The notes below the pieces were generated by a model. The model was given only the letters and a program-made list of their open reading frames with translations, was not told where the DNA came from and searched no databases. Positions 11,752 to 24,416 of a DNA stretch of 64,000 nt are shown here, in pieces. The position numbers and the translations under genes were made by a program. Position 1 is the first letter of the stretch; every line of letters starts with the position of its first letter. Source of the stretch: Corylus avellana (Eukaryota > Streptophyta > Magnoliopsida > Fagales > Betulaceae); assembly GCF_901000735.1 (NCBI RefSeq), contig NC_081541.1, forward strand, positions 21,176,941 through 21,240,940, given 5' to 3'.

Positions 11752-12912
11752 ACCTAGATGATATGGTTAAGTCTAACCAAATCCAAGAAAAAGGTTAAAT
11801 CGGATTAAATTTGATAAAAGATCAGATTGGATAAGATTTCGGATCGGATTCAAATTCAGATTCTGTACACGTCTCAGTATTTTAACTGTAACTTTTCGCT
11901 CAAATATTGGATTGAATTGATTCAAGCATCATTGGAAAGCTAAGTCAAAATACTACAATTTATTGTGAAATAGAATTTTCCTAATTCGGAAGGTTACTAT
12001 GCAAAACTCGACCCGCAATTAAAGGACACAAATCTGAACGAATCCTATTCCGATTTCAGACTTCTATTTTGACTGGGAGACAGACCTCCGAATTATCTAG
12101 GTTTAATAAGGTTTTTAGGACTTTACTAAGCCTATAAATAGACTTCTTTGCATTCAAGAAAAGATACACAATTCCAGAAAGCAAAATTCTTTTGTTTAGT
12201 TTTTCTTTAGGTTTACGTTTAGGTTTAGATTTTATTTTTATGTGTAGCTAAATTCTCAACTAAGGTTGGGGATGAAGCCTCACCGATGAAGAATGACATC
12301 ACTTTTATGTAAGTCTTTATTTATCCGATTTTATTGAGTTTTGTATTTCAATTGTTTTACTTCTAATCAATGTGTGGAGTGATTCTTGGATATCTCTTGT
12401 GATTCAAAGATACATGTGATGATTTGAGATAATTTCATATGATTGATTGCTTGGTTTTTAACTCATAAAAATTGGATATCCCTTGTGATTTGTTCTACGG
12501 ATACATCTGGTGTTTCAATTGAATTTGGATTCCTTTTGTGATTTGGTCAATGAATTGATACATGTGATGGTTTTGATTAATTATTTGAAGCATAGTAAAA
12601 CATATATAAGATTTAAATTGTGAGAACTTCAAATAAATATTGATGAACATGGAGTATGTTGTTATGATTCAGTGAGTGTGGATTCCTAAACCTTAGTCTT
12701 TACCTTTTGTTTTATTTTATTTAGTTTATGTTTATCTTTTAATTTTTAAAACCAAAATTCAAAACCCTTTTGGAACTAGGTTAGGATTTAATTAGTTTAG
12801 ATTTAAATTGTTCTTTCAAAAATACAATTCTCTGTGGGATCGACCTCGCACTTGCAATCCATTATATTACAATTGATTCGTGCACTTGCGAGTTAAATAA
12901 ATTTGCACAACA
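11752..12912 (+). mobile_element. Family C LTR fragment
   Basis: Shares the 3' LTR signature of the other families in this window: AACTAAGGTTGGGGATGAAG near 12255, the TTGGATATCCCTTGTGATT-type repeats near 12470-12560, GGGATCGACCTCGCACTTGC near 12836, GTGCACTTGCGAG, and an ACAACA end at 12912. A TATA box (TATAAATAG) is at about 12133-12141. It has no palindromic CpG array like families A and B. An inverted relative of 11757-11995 is at about 34516-34760. The left LTR end is missing at the junction with the gag remnant. Confidence 0.7.
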
Positions 12913-13052
12913 GCTACGAAGATAAATTGTAACTGCTCTGCACAATGGGCTAGAAATTAATGCAGGATGGCTGGTCGAGGATCAAGGGACTAAATGAACT
13001 GTTCATAGGTCTGTGCACCGGATGTGTATTGTCTCTCAACATGATTAAAACA

Positions 13053-14054
13053 AAATGAAAATTAAGGCATCTGAGAATTCACCTGTTTGATTTGATATGG
13101 CACAAGTACATTAACACATAGTATGTGGGGTATGATATGAGAGTCTGATGTGTATGTTTCAATGTCTTGGGTGAAACTGGATGACTTATTGGTTAGATAC
13201 TTTGACATAATTTTAAAAATAATAATAATAAATAAAGAATAATAATAATAATTGATCATTCATCATTGATAAGATTTTCACTAAGTAACTGGATATCTTG
13301 CATCATTAAGCAATGAGTGTTCATGTCAAAAGGTGAAGAATTTTGATTTGATTAATGTGATGGTTAGTTTGGTTTCGTAACCTTTTTGACTTGAGTTAGT
13401 AAGTCCTTAGGGGTGTCTTTATACCTAATGCCTTAAAACCATCTAGTTTGGGAGTCATTGGCTCAACACTTGCTACATGGATTAATTAAAAAGCTTAAGT
13501 GAACTAAACATTGCACAAACTGACCAAGAATAAAAAGAAAAAAAAAAAAAAAAGAGAGAGAGAGAGAGAGAGAAAGTTACGCCATAGTTGTTCATTCTAA
13601 TGGGAATTTCAGTGAACTTTAAGATATTGAGACATTGCACCTTGGAATTACTTGGAAACTTCATATTTTTGTGCTAATTCACTTTACACTGTTTCAAACT
13701 TGTGATGCCTTAGCCTGTCTTTTGTACGTGATTAGACTTTAAAATTCCAATTCATTGCGAATATGGAGTTTATCTTTTTAAGCTTCCTAATGAATGAAAA
13801 TCAAAGTTTGAGTGATACTTCAATTTTTGGATAACATGAACTTTGCATAATGTTTGTGGGTAACATTCCTGGAAAACCCTTACGAGACTTCACTCGTCCT
13901 CTAAGAAATGCCTAGGTGTTTAAAAGGCTTGTTGCATACGCTAAATGCAATCGTACATCCCACGAAAGATAGATTTATCTTTTTCTTTTCTGTTTTTCAT
14001 TTTGTTTTTAGTTTCGTATTGATAAGGGACTAGCAATATGTAAGTTTGGGGGTG
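13053..14054 (+). mobile_element. 3' internal region of a family B LTR element
   Basis: Parallel in order to 33540-34487: a flank reading GTGGGGTATGATATGAGAG, the GGTTTCGTAACCTTTTTGAC block, CCTTAAAACCATCTAGTTTGG, a poly-A/GA microsatellite (13537-13574), the structured block at 13874-13965, and a polypurine tract AAGTTTGGGGGTG just before the LTR start at 14055. No protein is encoded; frames differ between copies. The adjacent 12913-13052 has no recognised content. Confidence 0.75.
13874..13965 (+). ncRNA. Candidate structured RNA block (copy 1, family B)
   Basis: Complementary pairs are visible: ACGAG (13882) with CTCGT (13893), TTGCAT (13932) with ATGCAA (13945), and TCGT (13951) with ACGA (13962). 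The outer AAACCC/GGGTTT pairing found in other copies is weakened here (GTGTTT). It is about 90 bases upstream of the polypurine tract. Structure is proposed from base complementarity and cross-copy comparison only. Confidence 0.45.
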
Positions 14055-14320
14055 TGATAAGTGCTAAAATATTCATATTTTAGCCCCTTAATTTACATTT
14101 GTTAATTTTTTTAGTTTTGTTAGTTTGTACAATTTTACTTCATTTTTGTGTTTTATGTCCTTTTTTAGGTTTTTGAGGAAAATGAAGCAATTTTGTAAGT
14201 ATCGGGCTTAAAGAAAAAATTTGGGAAAAAGCTAAAAGTCTTGGATCAAGAGGAAGCACCCAGAGGTAGTGCGCTCGTGCGCGCTACACCTATGCGCTTG
14301 AGCGTCCATCACCAGAGATC
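14055..14320 (+). mobile_element. Family B-type LTR, 5' portion only
   Basis: Starts TGATAAGTGCTAAAATATTC directly after the polypurine tract, parallels the LTR starting at 35910, and reaches the CpG-rich motifs (GTGCGCTCGTGCGCGC near 14269). It then breaks off near 14320 into unrelated AT-rich DNA. The element is truncated. Confidence 0.75.
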
Positions 14321-14442
14321 GATCTAAAGTATAAACTATTTAGTGATAATATTTTTTGTAAATGACACAATAATTTGTAGCATATGATTATATCATATGA
14401 TAAAATGATTAATGATAATATCAAATATTTCTTATTATTTAC

Positions 14443-14473
<31 letters not shown>

Positions 14474-15839
14474 TTATATAATATATATCTAAACACATAT
14501 GCATAAATAACAAAAAACAAAGGTATATAATATATTTGTTATTATTGAGTAATGTTTACTATATATTGTTATTTGTTACTTATTAAAAAATATACGAGCC
14601 GAGCCTAATAAACGAGACGAGCCTTATACGAGCTTGCTCACGAGCTATTCACGAGTTTAGCCGAGTCGAGCCAAGTTTGCTTCGTTTAATATTCGAGTCA
14701 GGATTCGTGTTTACGAAACACTTCAGTTAATATTTGAGTCGAGTACAAGCTCACTCACGAGCAGCTTGCTCTCTTAACACCCCTAGTTGGAAATGCTCCA
14801 ATAATCTTTCTATTTTATTCCATCTTCACATGTATTTTCTATTTATAATCACCCCTTCAAAGCTTAGGGGTGATTATAATTAGCTATAACTAATTTTTCT
14901 AACAACAATATTCCACGTGAAAAAGTTGTAAGATAGAGGAAGAAAGGCAATTAAGCTCGCCTCACAGCAGGTACCCCTTTCAATCCGCTACTACGGATCT
15001 TGCGCGGATTTTGCATGCATGGATGAGAATCCGACCAAAAAAACAAAAGATTCTCGTTGTAGAAACTGACCAGAAAATGTGTTTAACATTGTCTAACAAA
15101 AGATTCCGATGAAAAATCAAATCATTGCATGCCTATGGATAAGAAATTCATGCCGTCCTCATTTATTTTTTTCTCATTGACCAACACCATTTTGGACCCA
15201 ATAGACTATTTGATTTTCCATCCCCATTTCTTGAAAGAGTCATGCTATTTAATAAATTAGTATACACGGTGATATAACTTAATAATGTAGTATTTAAAAT
15301 TAGTCATTAGATTTGTGCTTAAAAAAGGTTAATTTTTATTATTATGTCATTTTAGTTGTACGTCAGCCATATAATAGTCTAATAAATAATATCACTCATT
15401 TATTTTTAAATAATGTTATTTAGTAGACTGTTATACAACTATAATATAACTAGGATAACTTTAGCAATGAAAATCAGCCATTGATTTTTTTTACAAGCAC
15501 TTGTTGATTCAAAATATTCTAAACCAATTAAATATTATTTCTTTACAAAATAAAAGTTTCCTACTTACCCTCAGATATTTTACAAAATACCAACACAGTC
15601 CCTAATGAAAGGCAAAGAGAGGAGAGAGAAATATTTTGTGTTTAAATAATATATATGAAAGCTATAGGGGAGCTTGCTTATACATTGGGTAGCACTGTAA
15701 CATATCCAATGTTTAGGAATCTGGTGTAAGTGATTTTTTCGTTGATTTTTTTAGATTTTTCCTATTTTTAAAGAAAAACAGTAGCTTTAAAATAATGCAC
15801 TCAGTGAAACTAGAGCAGGCTTTAAGAGAACTACTCTAG
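14321..15839. other. AT-rich intergenic DNA with microsatellite and GAGCCGAGCC-type repeat
   Basis: A (TA)n(TG)n microsatellite lies at about 14443-14475. 14595-14785 is a cluster of ACGAGCCGAGCC, CGAGCTTGCTCACGAGC and CGAGTCGAGCC variants. This resembles clusters found near the ends of some plant hAT-like transposons; that attribution is from general knowledge and uncertain. No gene is seen from 14800 to 15839. Confidence 0.45.
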
Positions 15840-16745
15840 AAGCCCTTTGAGGTCAACTCAATAAAATGGCCATAGCCCATTTTAATTCTTCAAAAGCAGC
15901 CTTTGGTTCCACCCAAAATTTTCCTTCTTTAGTAACTCAATCAACAAAGCCGCAATAAGCCTATAATTCCGTACAAATTTGCAGTAATAACCCTTGAGAC
16001 AAAAATTCTTGGAGTTCCATAATGAATTTTGGTGTGGGCCAAGATTGCATTGCTTCAATTTCAAGATTATCCATACACACCTTCAAAGGAAACAATGTGG
16101 CCCAAACAGTCCTCCTCACGAGCCCCAGCTACACATTTGGAGGGTTCTACAAAAAAATTGATGAGCACTTAATACCTCTAAAACTTCCCGGAGATGGTCC
16201 ATATGCTCTTCCCACCTTTTACTGTCAATTAGGATATCATAAAATAATAATAATAATAATAATAATTCTAATAAAAACTTTACGTAAATAGGGCTGAAAA
16301 TGAAATACCTCATTCATGGCCGCTTGAAACGTAGATGGAGCATTGTATAACCTAAATGGCATTAGTACATACTCATAATGGCCACTATGGGTTTTCGAAA
16401 TGCCGTTTTGAGAATATCATTGGAGTGCACTCGGATTTGGTGATAGCACCCCAAGCAACTCGTCCAACATGTCATCTACCGTTGGTATTGGAAACTAGTC
16501 TTTAATGGTGATCATGTTCAACGCTAAATAATCCATACAAAATCGCCACGACCCGTAGTTTTCTTTTTTACCAATAAAATTGGTGAGGAAAAAAGACTTG
16601 TGCTCAGTCGAATGAGCCCCACGAATAAAATCTCCATCACTTGTCGCTCAATCTCAGTTTTTTTGGAAATGTGCTGATCATTGCAAAAACTCTAACGAGT
16701 GTTCGACGTAAATCTTATCAGATTCTACCTTGATTGGCCATTAAA
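15840..16745 (-). pseudogene. Ty3/gypsy reverse transcriptase remnant
   Basis: Minus-strand translation, in shifting frames, recovers the order of a gypsy-type RT. Near 16600-16400 it reads like SWRFCMDYLALN, FPIPTVDDMLDELL and [17 protein letters not shown]. At about 16240-16150 it reads [30 protein letters not shown] (active-site YxDD degraded to YDIL). At 16020-15890 comes GYYCKFVRNYRLIAALLIEL LKKENFGW, the connection segment before RNase H. An (AAT)n run at 16243-16265 interrupts it. Stops and frame breaks show it is dead. It may belong to the same old insertion as the minus-strand gag at 10310-11750, which is on the same strand but about 4 kb further downstream, so the order would need rearrangement. 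Confidence 0.75.
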
Positions 16746-16977
16746 AAAGATACAAGAAATAATTCAATAATAATAATTTTTTTTTTAAAAAAAAAAAAAG
16801 ATAGAAATCCCCAAATTCAACACTCTAGTATTGAAGGATGAGAAACATTAGTTGATATTGTCACATCAACATTGTTAGCTAGTTGTGAGATACAAATGTG
16901 GAATATAGCATTACTCTTATCATAAATGAATTTTCTAACAATCTTGGGAAAGAAAGTAATGGTTATACAATCACCCA

Positions 16978-19900
16978 CTAATCGTCATCACTTTCATAGT
17001 TTTGTAAGAGAGAGGCTAGTGCAATGCCTGTATGCTTTAAACTGCTATCTTCTGGAACAACTGGTAGTTTACTTGTGTTATCTTTCTTCTCCAATTTTGC
17101 TGAATTGCTATCTTTAGAGGCTGCTTTCTTAACAACTGAAATCCTAACGGTTGAAGACTTGATTGCTAACTTAGCATCACCAGGAGCCCCTGAACCACCT
17201 TCATTTTCTGTCAACAACCAAACATTATTAAACATGAATGTCACTACTCGATGGGAAATACCACAATTGATCCAAACTAATTTATGCCATATTTGAAAAA
17301 CAGAAAAAAGTTCAACAAATTATATAATTTTCCTTGCAGTCAATAGTAGCACTACAAAATAATATATCACCTTGTGCTCAAAATATTCTCTCTCATAATA
17401 AAAAAGATACCTTCTGCTCCTTTACCCAAGGTATTACCAATGGTATTTCCAAAGAAACAGCTAAAATTCATGTCTCAGAGACATACATTGGCATACTCAT
17501 TGAAACAGATAAAGACCTTGTTTCGTATTTGCTTTGTTAGAATAGGCCAGATGAAATCAAATTTAGATCAAATCATCTATATTATATTTAGGAATCAATC
17601 TTCTAGATGGGAGAAATCCATGTAAATTGAGCAGCAATATTGCAATTTTAACTCAAATAGAAAAAGGTGTAATAAAGAAAGCTAGTACTTTCTCCTAGAA
17701 GCATGTACACGCAATGTATGTAAGGCAATGGTACTGTCGATGGAAACAGCGATGGCTGCTTCAAACCCTGCCCCCAAGCCCCAATTCCTCGGAAGAGGGG
17801 AAAAAACTCTTGCTTTATGTAAGAGCCTGATATGATACCAAAACTATATATGATTAACTAATCCAATAAATTTGTTGACACCATTCTTCCCCTACTACAT
17901 AACATACTCACATGACACAACATTGGGGTTCCCTCTTGATATCCTATATCACCATTAATGTGACTACTTTTGTTGACATGGAGTAATTATCAAAACTAAT
18001 GAGTCAACCTCAATCACATGCCTTCAATGTAACATAAATTAGGCAATTCCATATTCGTGTTCTCTTTGATTGTGCACCTCATAAAGCATAAGAGAAAGAC
18101 AATTTGCATACTCTAAGATTGGTGTCATATAATTACTCTAAAAAGAAAAAAACATGTATTTGTGCACACATGCAAATCCAGAACAAACAAGATTCCAATT
18201 ATGGGTTAATCTTTTAAGGCTTCAAAGTTGAACTCGGCAATGACTACGCATAAACTCAGAGAAACCATAAAGGTGGAAAAATAACATAATATCAATTGAA
18301 AGAAAATCCTAAGTTTACACTGCCCTTTCAACATTATTGAGAATGTGTATGATCATGTTAATTGAAAATTCTTATTGTATTTGTTGAGAAGATGTAGTTT
18401 TGGGGAGAAATAGCATTCTTAAATTGAGTTTTGTATTTCTTCTATGTGCTTCTCTGTTTCGGTGAATGGGGAAACATTAAGGTTTCTTCAGTAACTCCCA
18501 AGATTTGAGACAGAGAGATCCTTTGCCACTGTCACTGCTATCATTAGTCATTGTCATTGAAGCTCAAAGTTAAATGCTTCTGCTCCTGAACATTATGATT
18601 TCTTCAGTAACTCCCAGGATCTGAGACAGAGAGATCCTTTGCCATTGTCACTGCTATTATTAGTCATTGAAGCTCAAAGTTAAATGCTTTCTGCTCCTAA
18701 ACATGAAGGGCTTCTTTCATGTTTTTTTTGTGGGGTCTAAGAACTTTAGTGCGATTAAACATTTCTCACTTTATGTTTGCAGATGACACCTTCATTTTTA
18801 GTGGAGCACACCCTAACCACCTCTACTATCTACGTGCTTTATTCTTTTGCTTCGAAGTTGTTTTCAGTTTGAAATTAATATGGATAAGTCATAATTGGTT
18901 CTTGCGGGGAATGTTACTAATGTTGATGGACTACCCAATAACCTCGGATGTGGGGTTTCTTCTTTACTATCAAAGTATATTGGTCTTCCTCTGAGAGCCT
19001 CTTTTAAGGCCAAATCTAGCTAAGTATTTCTTGTTTCTTTTCCCTTTAGGCTGGTGTTGACAATCACGCAGAGAAACTATATCGGGATATTTTGTAGGGT
19101 GGACTAGGTGAAGAGTTCAAATATCACCTAGTAAACTGGTCCAATGTTTGTTCTCTAATTTTTGAAGGAGATTAGGGATTCATAATTTGCTCCTTTTTAA
19201 TCGTGTGCCACAACCACTTCCCCAAGAGAGGGGTTGTCGAGAGTTGTAGTGAATTCTAATTATGGTAGCTCATAGGTTGGGTGACGCTCTAATGAGGTTC
19301 ATAGGTCATTTGGGGTGGGGTTATGGAAAAATATCAAGAGGGCTTGGGCGAGTTTGCTATTCATACCAGATTTAAGATAGGAAATTGCTCTAAGAATAAA
19401 TTTTGGAATGACTCGTGGTGTGGAGATAAGGCCCTCAAGAAAGTTTTTCCATATTTGTATAATATAGCTCGCGTTAAGGATACTTTTGTGGTGGATCATT
19501 TGGAGACTTATAGTAACTCTTCAGTGGAACATAAGCTTTATTAGAACAGCTCATGATTGGGAGGTGAAAGTCTTTGCTTCGTTCTTCAATTTCTTGTACT
19601 CCTCAAAGTGGGCTAGGGACGTGAAGACAACCTTTGTTGGGTCCCTTCCAAGAGAGTATTGTTAGACGTTAGATCATTTTCCTTGTCCCCATGTTGGTAC
19701 TCCATTTCCTTGGAAGTATATTTGGTGGAATAAGGTCCCCATGAGAGCAGCGTTCTTTGCTTGGTCGGCTGCCCTAGGAAAACTCCTCACCAAGAATAAT
19801 CTAAGTCGCATGTCATTGTCGTGAACTGTGTTGTATGTATGGGGAGTCTGTGGATCATCCTTTTCTTCACTATGAGATTGTGTAACATCCCAGTCCCATA

Positions 19901-22900
19901 TGGGAATATATGAGTAGCCCACATAGAATGCGAAGTGTATAAGAGATGCTCATGGGTGCAAAAATTCTCATATTGTTTACCTATTAGGTGAAGCTGAACT
20001 TTATAAGTGATTCTATAAAACCTTCAAATTGACTTGAGTCCTTTTAGGGTCATGGCATAGATGTGGCTAGCACTTTTCTCTAGCTTGTTACAAATGGTAT
20101 AAAACCTACCTAGAAATGCCAAGTGGTACTATTAGTACCGCATAACGTGGCCATGACGAGAACGTCAAGAGTTTAAGGGTAAGAGTTTGTAACACCCTAG
20201 TCCTATATTGGGAAGAGATAGGTAGCCCACATAGAGTGGGAAGTTTATAAGAGATAATTAAGGGTGCTAAGTCTCACATTGCTTATATACTAGGTGAAAT
20301 TGGGCTTTATAAGTGAGTGTAGGGAAATTTCAAATTGACTAGCCCTTTCGGAGTAATAGCGCAGATGTGGCTAAAGCTTTTCCCTATGCAGTTACAAATG
20401 GTATCATAGCCTCCTAGTAATGTGCCATGTAGTACTGCACTAAGAAAGCTCCAAACTGATTAGCCATTTTTTGTCATAGTGCAGATGTGGCAAGTGCCTT
20501 ATGGAGCGCTATTTTTAATCGTGCTGGATTAACTTGAGTAATGCCTAAAAACGTGGTCGACCTTTTCACTTATTGGAGAGGGTTGAGTGGCAATCCCTAG
20601 AGTGCAGCAGTGTGGAAGATGGCTTCATCCTATCTTTTGTGGTGTATTTGGAGGAAAAGAAACGATAGGAGTTTGAAGACCGCAAGAGGACAGTGGTGGA
20701 TTTGAAGTCCTTTTTCGTCACTCTTTACCACTAAGCCGCTTCTTTAGACTTTCCTTATGCTTTCTTTTCATGATTTCATTGACCGACCTTTTTTTTTTTT
20801 TTTTCTAGTTAGGCGTCCTCTTGTATACCTAAGTTGCGTCTTGTGTTTTAATGTTTCGATTCTTTATAAATTTTATTTTATTTTATTTTTTAAAAAAAAT
20901 GTCAATGAATAATTGCAATGCACTCCTACTTCTATACTACAAAAGGGGAAAAAATCTAACATGTCACATACCTTTGTTGGTGGGACAATCAGCAAAAGTT
21001 GCTCTTGCCAAAGAATTTATTGGGTTACCAGGAAGCTCTTTAAAGACCTTTCTTCTCTGCATTGGAATCATGTGCAGCAAACATAAGTTCACAAGCTTAA
21101 GTTTTCCAAGATAATAACAAAGAGAAAACTACCTGCAGCAAAGAACCTAAAACAAAGGTTATCCCAAAACAAGACACAAACTATCATTACAGCAAAACAA
21201 TACCTTCGGTTGATCAAAAGATGTTTCACCATTGCCACTTGAAAGCTGAATCATATCTTCATCATCATCATCATCAAGATCTTCATCATGAATTCTTCGA
21301 ACATAATCTTTTGAATTCTGCTAAAGATTTAACAAAGTAAACTAACTTAGAAACAAATATCCCCCAACAAAAAGGAGAAGAGGACGGTAAAGTAGAATGG
21401 ATGTACTGACATGAAATATTGATTTTATAAGTGCTTCATCCTCTTCTTCCAACTTTTTCTCCTGTAAACATACAAATCATCAATAGTCAAAACCATATGG
21501 TCTTTTTTATTTTTTATTTATTTTTTATTTTTTTATAATAAGTAATGAATTTATATTATTAAAAACTATAAGACACCTCTAACTACACAGGCAGTATACA
21601 TAAAGAGGCTCCAAACAAGCAAGAAACCCAAACAAAACAACAAGACCACCCACAAAACCCAACACCCGACATGCGCTCAAAATCAAAGCCCAAAATACAA
21701 CAGAGCCCAAAACCCCCCGAGGCACTCAACACTAGAAAGCGTCAATCTTACCTTTCCCCCACTAGAGGATACTCCTTAACATTATAGTCTATAGAGCATT
21801 CTAGGTTCCTAAGCTCCCTTCTACCCTTAAGCTTCCAAGGGATGACATCAATCCCCTCACACGGATCTCCCATCAAAGCCCAGTCTAAGCGGGTGGCAAG
21901 AGGGAAACCAACAAAAGGGTAAGGAAAATCTCCTTCCCCACCCCATAAATCTTCATCTTCCCCACACCAGCAATCATCATCTTCCCCACCCTATATATAG
22001 AGCAGATCAATCATACCTTTTGCACAACTGTATGCTGCAAGGCCTCAAGCATGGCATCTACACTCACAGTTGCATGTCTGGACTGCAAAAACAAGGGGGA
22101 AAACACACATTAGTACCAAAATCTCATTACCTTCGAGTTTTCATCAATGTATTAATTGATAAATAAAAACAAAAATATCATACACAGGATGATGATTTCA
22201 TGGCAACAAATCTAAAGGACAAGTTACAAAGCTATTCAAACCCTTAAAGACCCCAATTTTTTTCACTGTCAAATGGATGCCCTATTAAAGAAAACACATT
22301 TACTAAAGCAAGTACCTTCATAGACTTCATCTCATCTAGTGCGGCCAGTATATCCATCTCTCTTTTTGAATCCAAGGTTCTATTCTCCAAAGATTTCATC
22401 GCATCTCCCATCTCTTCAGCATCCCTTTTCTGTTTCTCCGACTCTGTTAGCTGATAAAAGGAATACCTTATCAATGAAGTCACAAGCTATGCTGATAACA
22501 ACGTGATATATAAAATTTTTACCTCATCCTCTTCACGCCAAGGTTCAAAATTTCGTGTTGCACCAGACTCAACGATATAGTCAGAATTTTGAGGGTCTGT
22601 CTTCATCGTGAGCTCAGCAGAGCACCTTGTACATTTGAAATAGAATCGAAATAGTGGAATTCCTAAATATGCCTGCAAATGATTAAACATTAATAATACA
22701 GTTCAGTGAGTTCACTAAACATCACATATTCAAATCTCGCACTAAGAAACCTGCCGCACAAGTACTATACCGGAATAGGGAAAACAAAGGAGCAATAATA
22801 ACTATGAAGGCTGACACTCGGGCATTCTAGTCACCTCACCCTCTGTGCTCTAAACAACCAATATCACTAGAAATCTTTTAACAACATTAGCATGTTTCTC

Positions 22901-23449
22901 TGAGCTAGGATAGGTTGTGTTTTATACAAGATATGGGACTAAGATTAAACCAAGAGAATAGTCATGGTTTAAAAGAAACAATGGCTCAAAACTCAACCCA
23001 ACCTACCATTGATAAATTTCAGAATGTCCAATGATAAATTTTAATCTAAGCAAACAAATAAGAAAAATCTACTAAACTTGAAATTTTTGTTCAATCAACT
23101 TAAGCACGTTTAGCAGACAAAAATCCTAAAATTTAATTAAATAAGAAAAATTTAATAGTAACAAAAAATTTCAACGTTGGGAAATATAACAGTTATGTAA
23201 GCTTTCAATTTTGTTAGGAAGCCCTAAAGCCAAAGGGGAGAGAAAAACAACCTCGCCGACGACGTCCTCTTTGCGGGAATTGAACTTGGTGCCCTTGTAG
23301 ATGTAATTGCCGCAAGTGTTGCAGCGAATGCTCATGGGGAGCATCATGCGGACCTTGATCTGCTGGTTCTTGGGCCTCCGAACCCGCGGAAGCTTCGAGG
23401 GGTCAAAGTCCGGCGGGTAGTACTTGTTCAGCACCTTTCTCTCTCCCAT
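16978..23449 (-). CDS. YJU2/CCDC94-type pre-mRNA splicing factor, eight exons
   Basis: Exons on the minus strand: 23449-23252, 22672-22523, 22450-22316, 22082-22017, 21461-21411, 21317-21204, 21056-20972, 17207-16978. All introns have GT-AG ends and phases agree. The joined length is 1029 bases, 342 residues plus stop. The start [20 protein letters not shown] is the conserved family N-terminus. A Cys4 zinc site is visible, with CNTC in exon 1 (about residues 43-46) and CTRC in exon 2 (about residues 80-83). Exon 3 has the family block [20 protein letters not shown], exon 4 has [16 protein letters not shown], and exon 6 has an acidic run. The C-terminus ends NYESDDD. YJU2 family proteins join the spliceosome with the Prp19-associated complex and promote the first transesterification step in the nucleus. 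The last intron is about 3.8 kb and contains a LINE in opposite orientation. Exon 7 is the least certain; it rests on splice signals and phase. Confidence 0.88.
18480..18705. repeat. Two tandem units of about 115 bp in the YJU2 last intron
   Basis: GGTTTCTTCAGTAACTCCCA begins at about 18480 and a near copy (ATTTCTTCAGTAACTCCCAG) at about 18597. Both run through GAGACAGAGAGATCCTTTGC and AAGCTCAAAGTTAAATGC. This is a simple local duplication with a few substitutions. Confidence 0.75.
18706..20890 (+). pseudogene. LINE (L1-type) ORF2 remnant inside a YJU2 intron
   Basis: The plus-strand frame at 18719-18994 contains [19 protein letters not shown], the non-LTR reverse transcriptase F-A-D-D active-site motif. 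Near 19320-19540 comes [20 protein letters not shown]. Near 19715-19800 comes [20 protein letters not shown], matching the zinc-binding region that follows plant LINE reverse transcriptases. The C-terminal part resumes near 20510-20700 ([14 protein letters not shown], then [19 protein letters not shown]), and an A/T-rich 3' end follows. It lacks its 5' half, has stops and frame changes, and is split by the repeat pair at 19880-20410. Its orientation is opposite to the host gene. Confidence 0.8.
19880..20410. repeat. Two diverged copies of a TGTAACACCCTAGTCC repeat
   Basis: Copy 1 begins at about 19881 (TGTAACATCCCAGTCCCATA) and copy 2 at about 20189 (TGTAACACCCTAGTCCTATA). Both continue with GTAGCCCACATAGA, TTATAAG, a block around AGGTGAA and GCTTTATAAGTGA, CAGATGTGGCTA, and end with GTTACAAATGGTAT. 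They lie inside the LINE ORF2 remnant and so were inserted later. No coding capacity. A SINE-like or LTR-derived origin is possible but unproven. Confidence 0.65.
21495..21995 (-). mobile_element. LINE 3' end, antisense-derived tail in YJU2 intron 4
   Basis: Read on the minus strand it runs from a GAACCTAGAATGCTCTATAG block, through G/T-rich 3' sequence (TTTTGGGCTCTGTTG) and GTATACTGCCTGTGTAG, to an ATTACTTATTATAAAAAAAT A-rich tail at about 21500. This parallels the tails at 6560-7010 and 28985-29455. It sits between exons 4 and 5 in the same orientation as the gene and leaves the splice sites intact. Confidence 0.6.
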
Positions 23450-24280
23450 TCTTCAACAAACCAGAAACCGCGATCGCTCAGTCGATGATTCCAAAGCGAG
23501 GAGGCAAGGGGTGTTGATGGATTGGGCTCGGAAACCTCAAACTTTAGTCTGACAGCTGCGGAGTGAGGAGCGTGGCGGTGGGCAACCGTGGGAAACGTCA
23601 GTTGCGCTGCAATTATTAGACCAAAACCCAATACTTTATATGACTTTTGATCTTTTTCTCAATATATTTGATGGCAAGAAGTGAGGAATCAATAGGGAAT
23701 CAAAAAATAACATACTCCTTAAAAACAAGCATCATATTCCAAGTAAATTAAAGTAACTCAGATTTAGAAACACAATTCGTAGAAACAGACCATAGCACAT
23801 GTATTGAATACATTGGATTTAACAGCTTTGTTTCCGCAAATCCGAGGAGAACCCAGAAAACAGAACAGTCTGACCAGCAAGTAAAACTAAAAACTTTTTC
23901 AAAACAAAACATAACCCAAAAACAAAAGCCTAAACTTCTAGCTCAAAAAAACATCATTAATAACTGCCTGAAACAACCATTAGGCTGAGTTGCTCATTAA
24001 CCAAAAACCAAAATCAACTTAAAACACAATCATTACACCACCAAAAATACAAGGTTTAGTGACATGGTTATTTGGAGCATTTTTGGCCAAAAAAATGTCC
24101 CTATCGATTTCGCAATGCTTGATTAGGGGTACTTGGGAAACATCGGTTTTTATGGCGACTAGAATTTAAATTTGAGACGTTTTTCTACTAAAAAGCGCCT
24201 CAAAAGGGGACTTTTGGAACAAAGAGCCCACTTTTTTTAAAAGGGGGCGCTTAGTTGTGAAAAACACCCCCTTTTTAAAA
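23450..24280. other. Upstream region of the YJU2 gene
   Basis: The first 190 bases upstream of the start codon are relatively GC-rich (23450-23640), consistent with a 5' UTR and core promoter of a housekeeping gene. I see no convincing TATA box. From 23640 to about 24060 the sequence is AT-rich without recognised features. 24060-24280 is low complexity with runs of A/T and of G or C, leading into the hairpin. Confidence 0.4.
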
Positions 24281-24363
24281 GGGGTCACTTCCTAGGCAAG
24301 CGACCCCTTTTAAAGCAAGGGCCCCCTTTTTTAAAACGGGTCGCTTGCCTAGGAAGCGCCCCC
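24281..24363. repeat. GC-rich 34-bp foldback hairpin
   Basis: The left arm 24281-24314 begins GGGGTCACTTCCTAGGCAAG and ends CCCCTTTTAAA. The right arm 24330-24363 begins TTTAAAACGGGTCGCTTGCC. The arms are reverse complements with about three mismatches, around a 15-base loop. Each contains the palindrome CCTAGG. Additional AAAAGGGG/CCCCTTTT runs sit on the left. Such a hairpin followed by poly-C is difficult for polymerases. Confidence 0.8.
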
Positions 24364-24401
24364 ATTCTACCTAGGAAGCACCTACCCCTACAAGGCTACA
24401 A

Positions 24402-24416
24402 CCCCCCCCCCCCCCC
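24402..24416. repeat. Homopolymer of 15 C
   Basis: An uninterrupted C15 run. It ends seven bases before the point where homology with the contig starting at 1184 begins. Confidence 0.95.
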
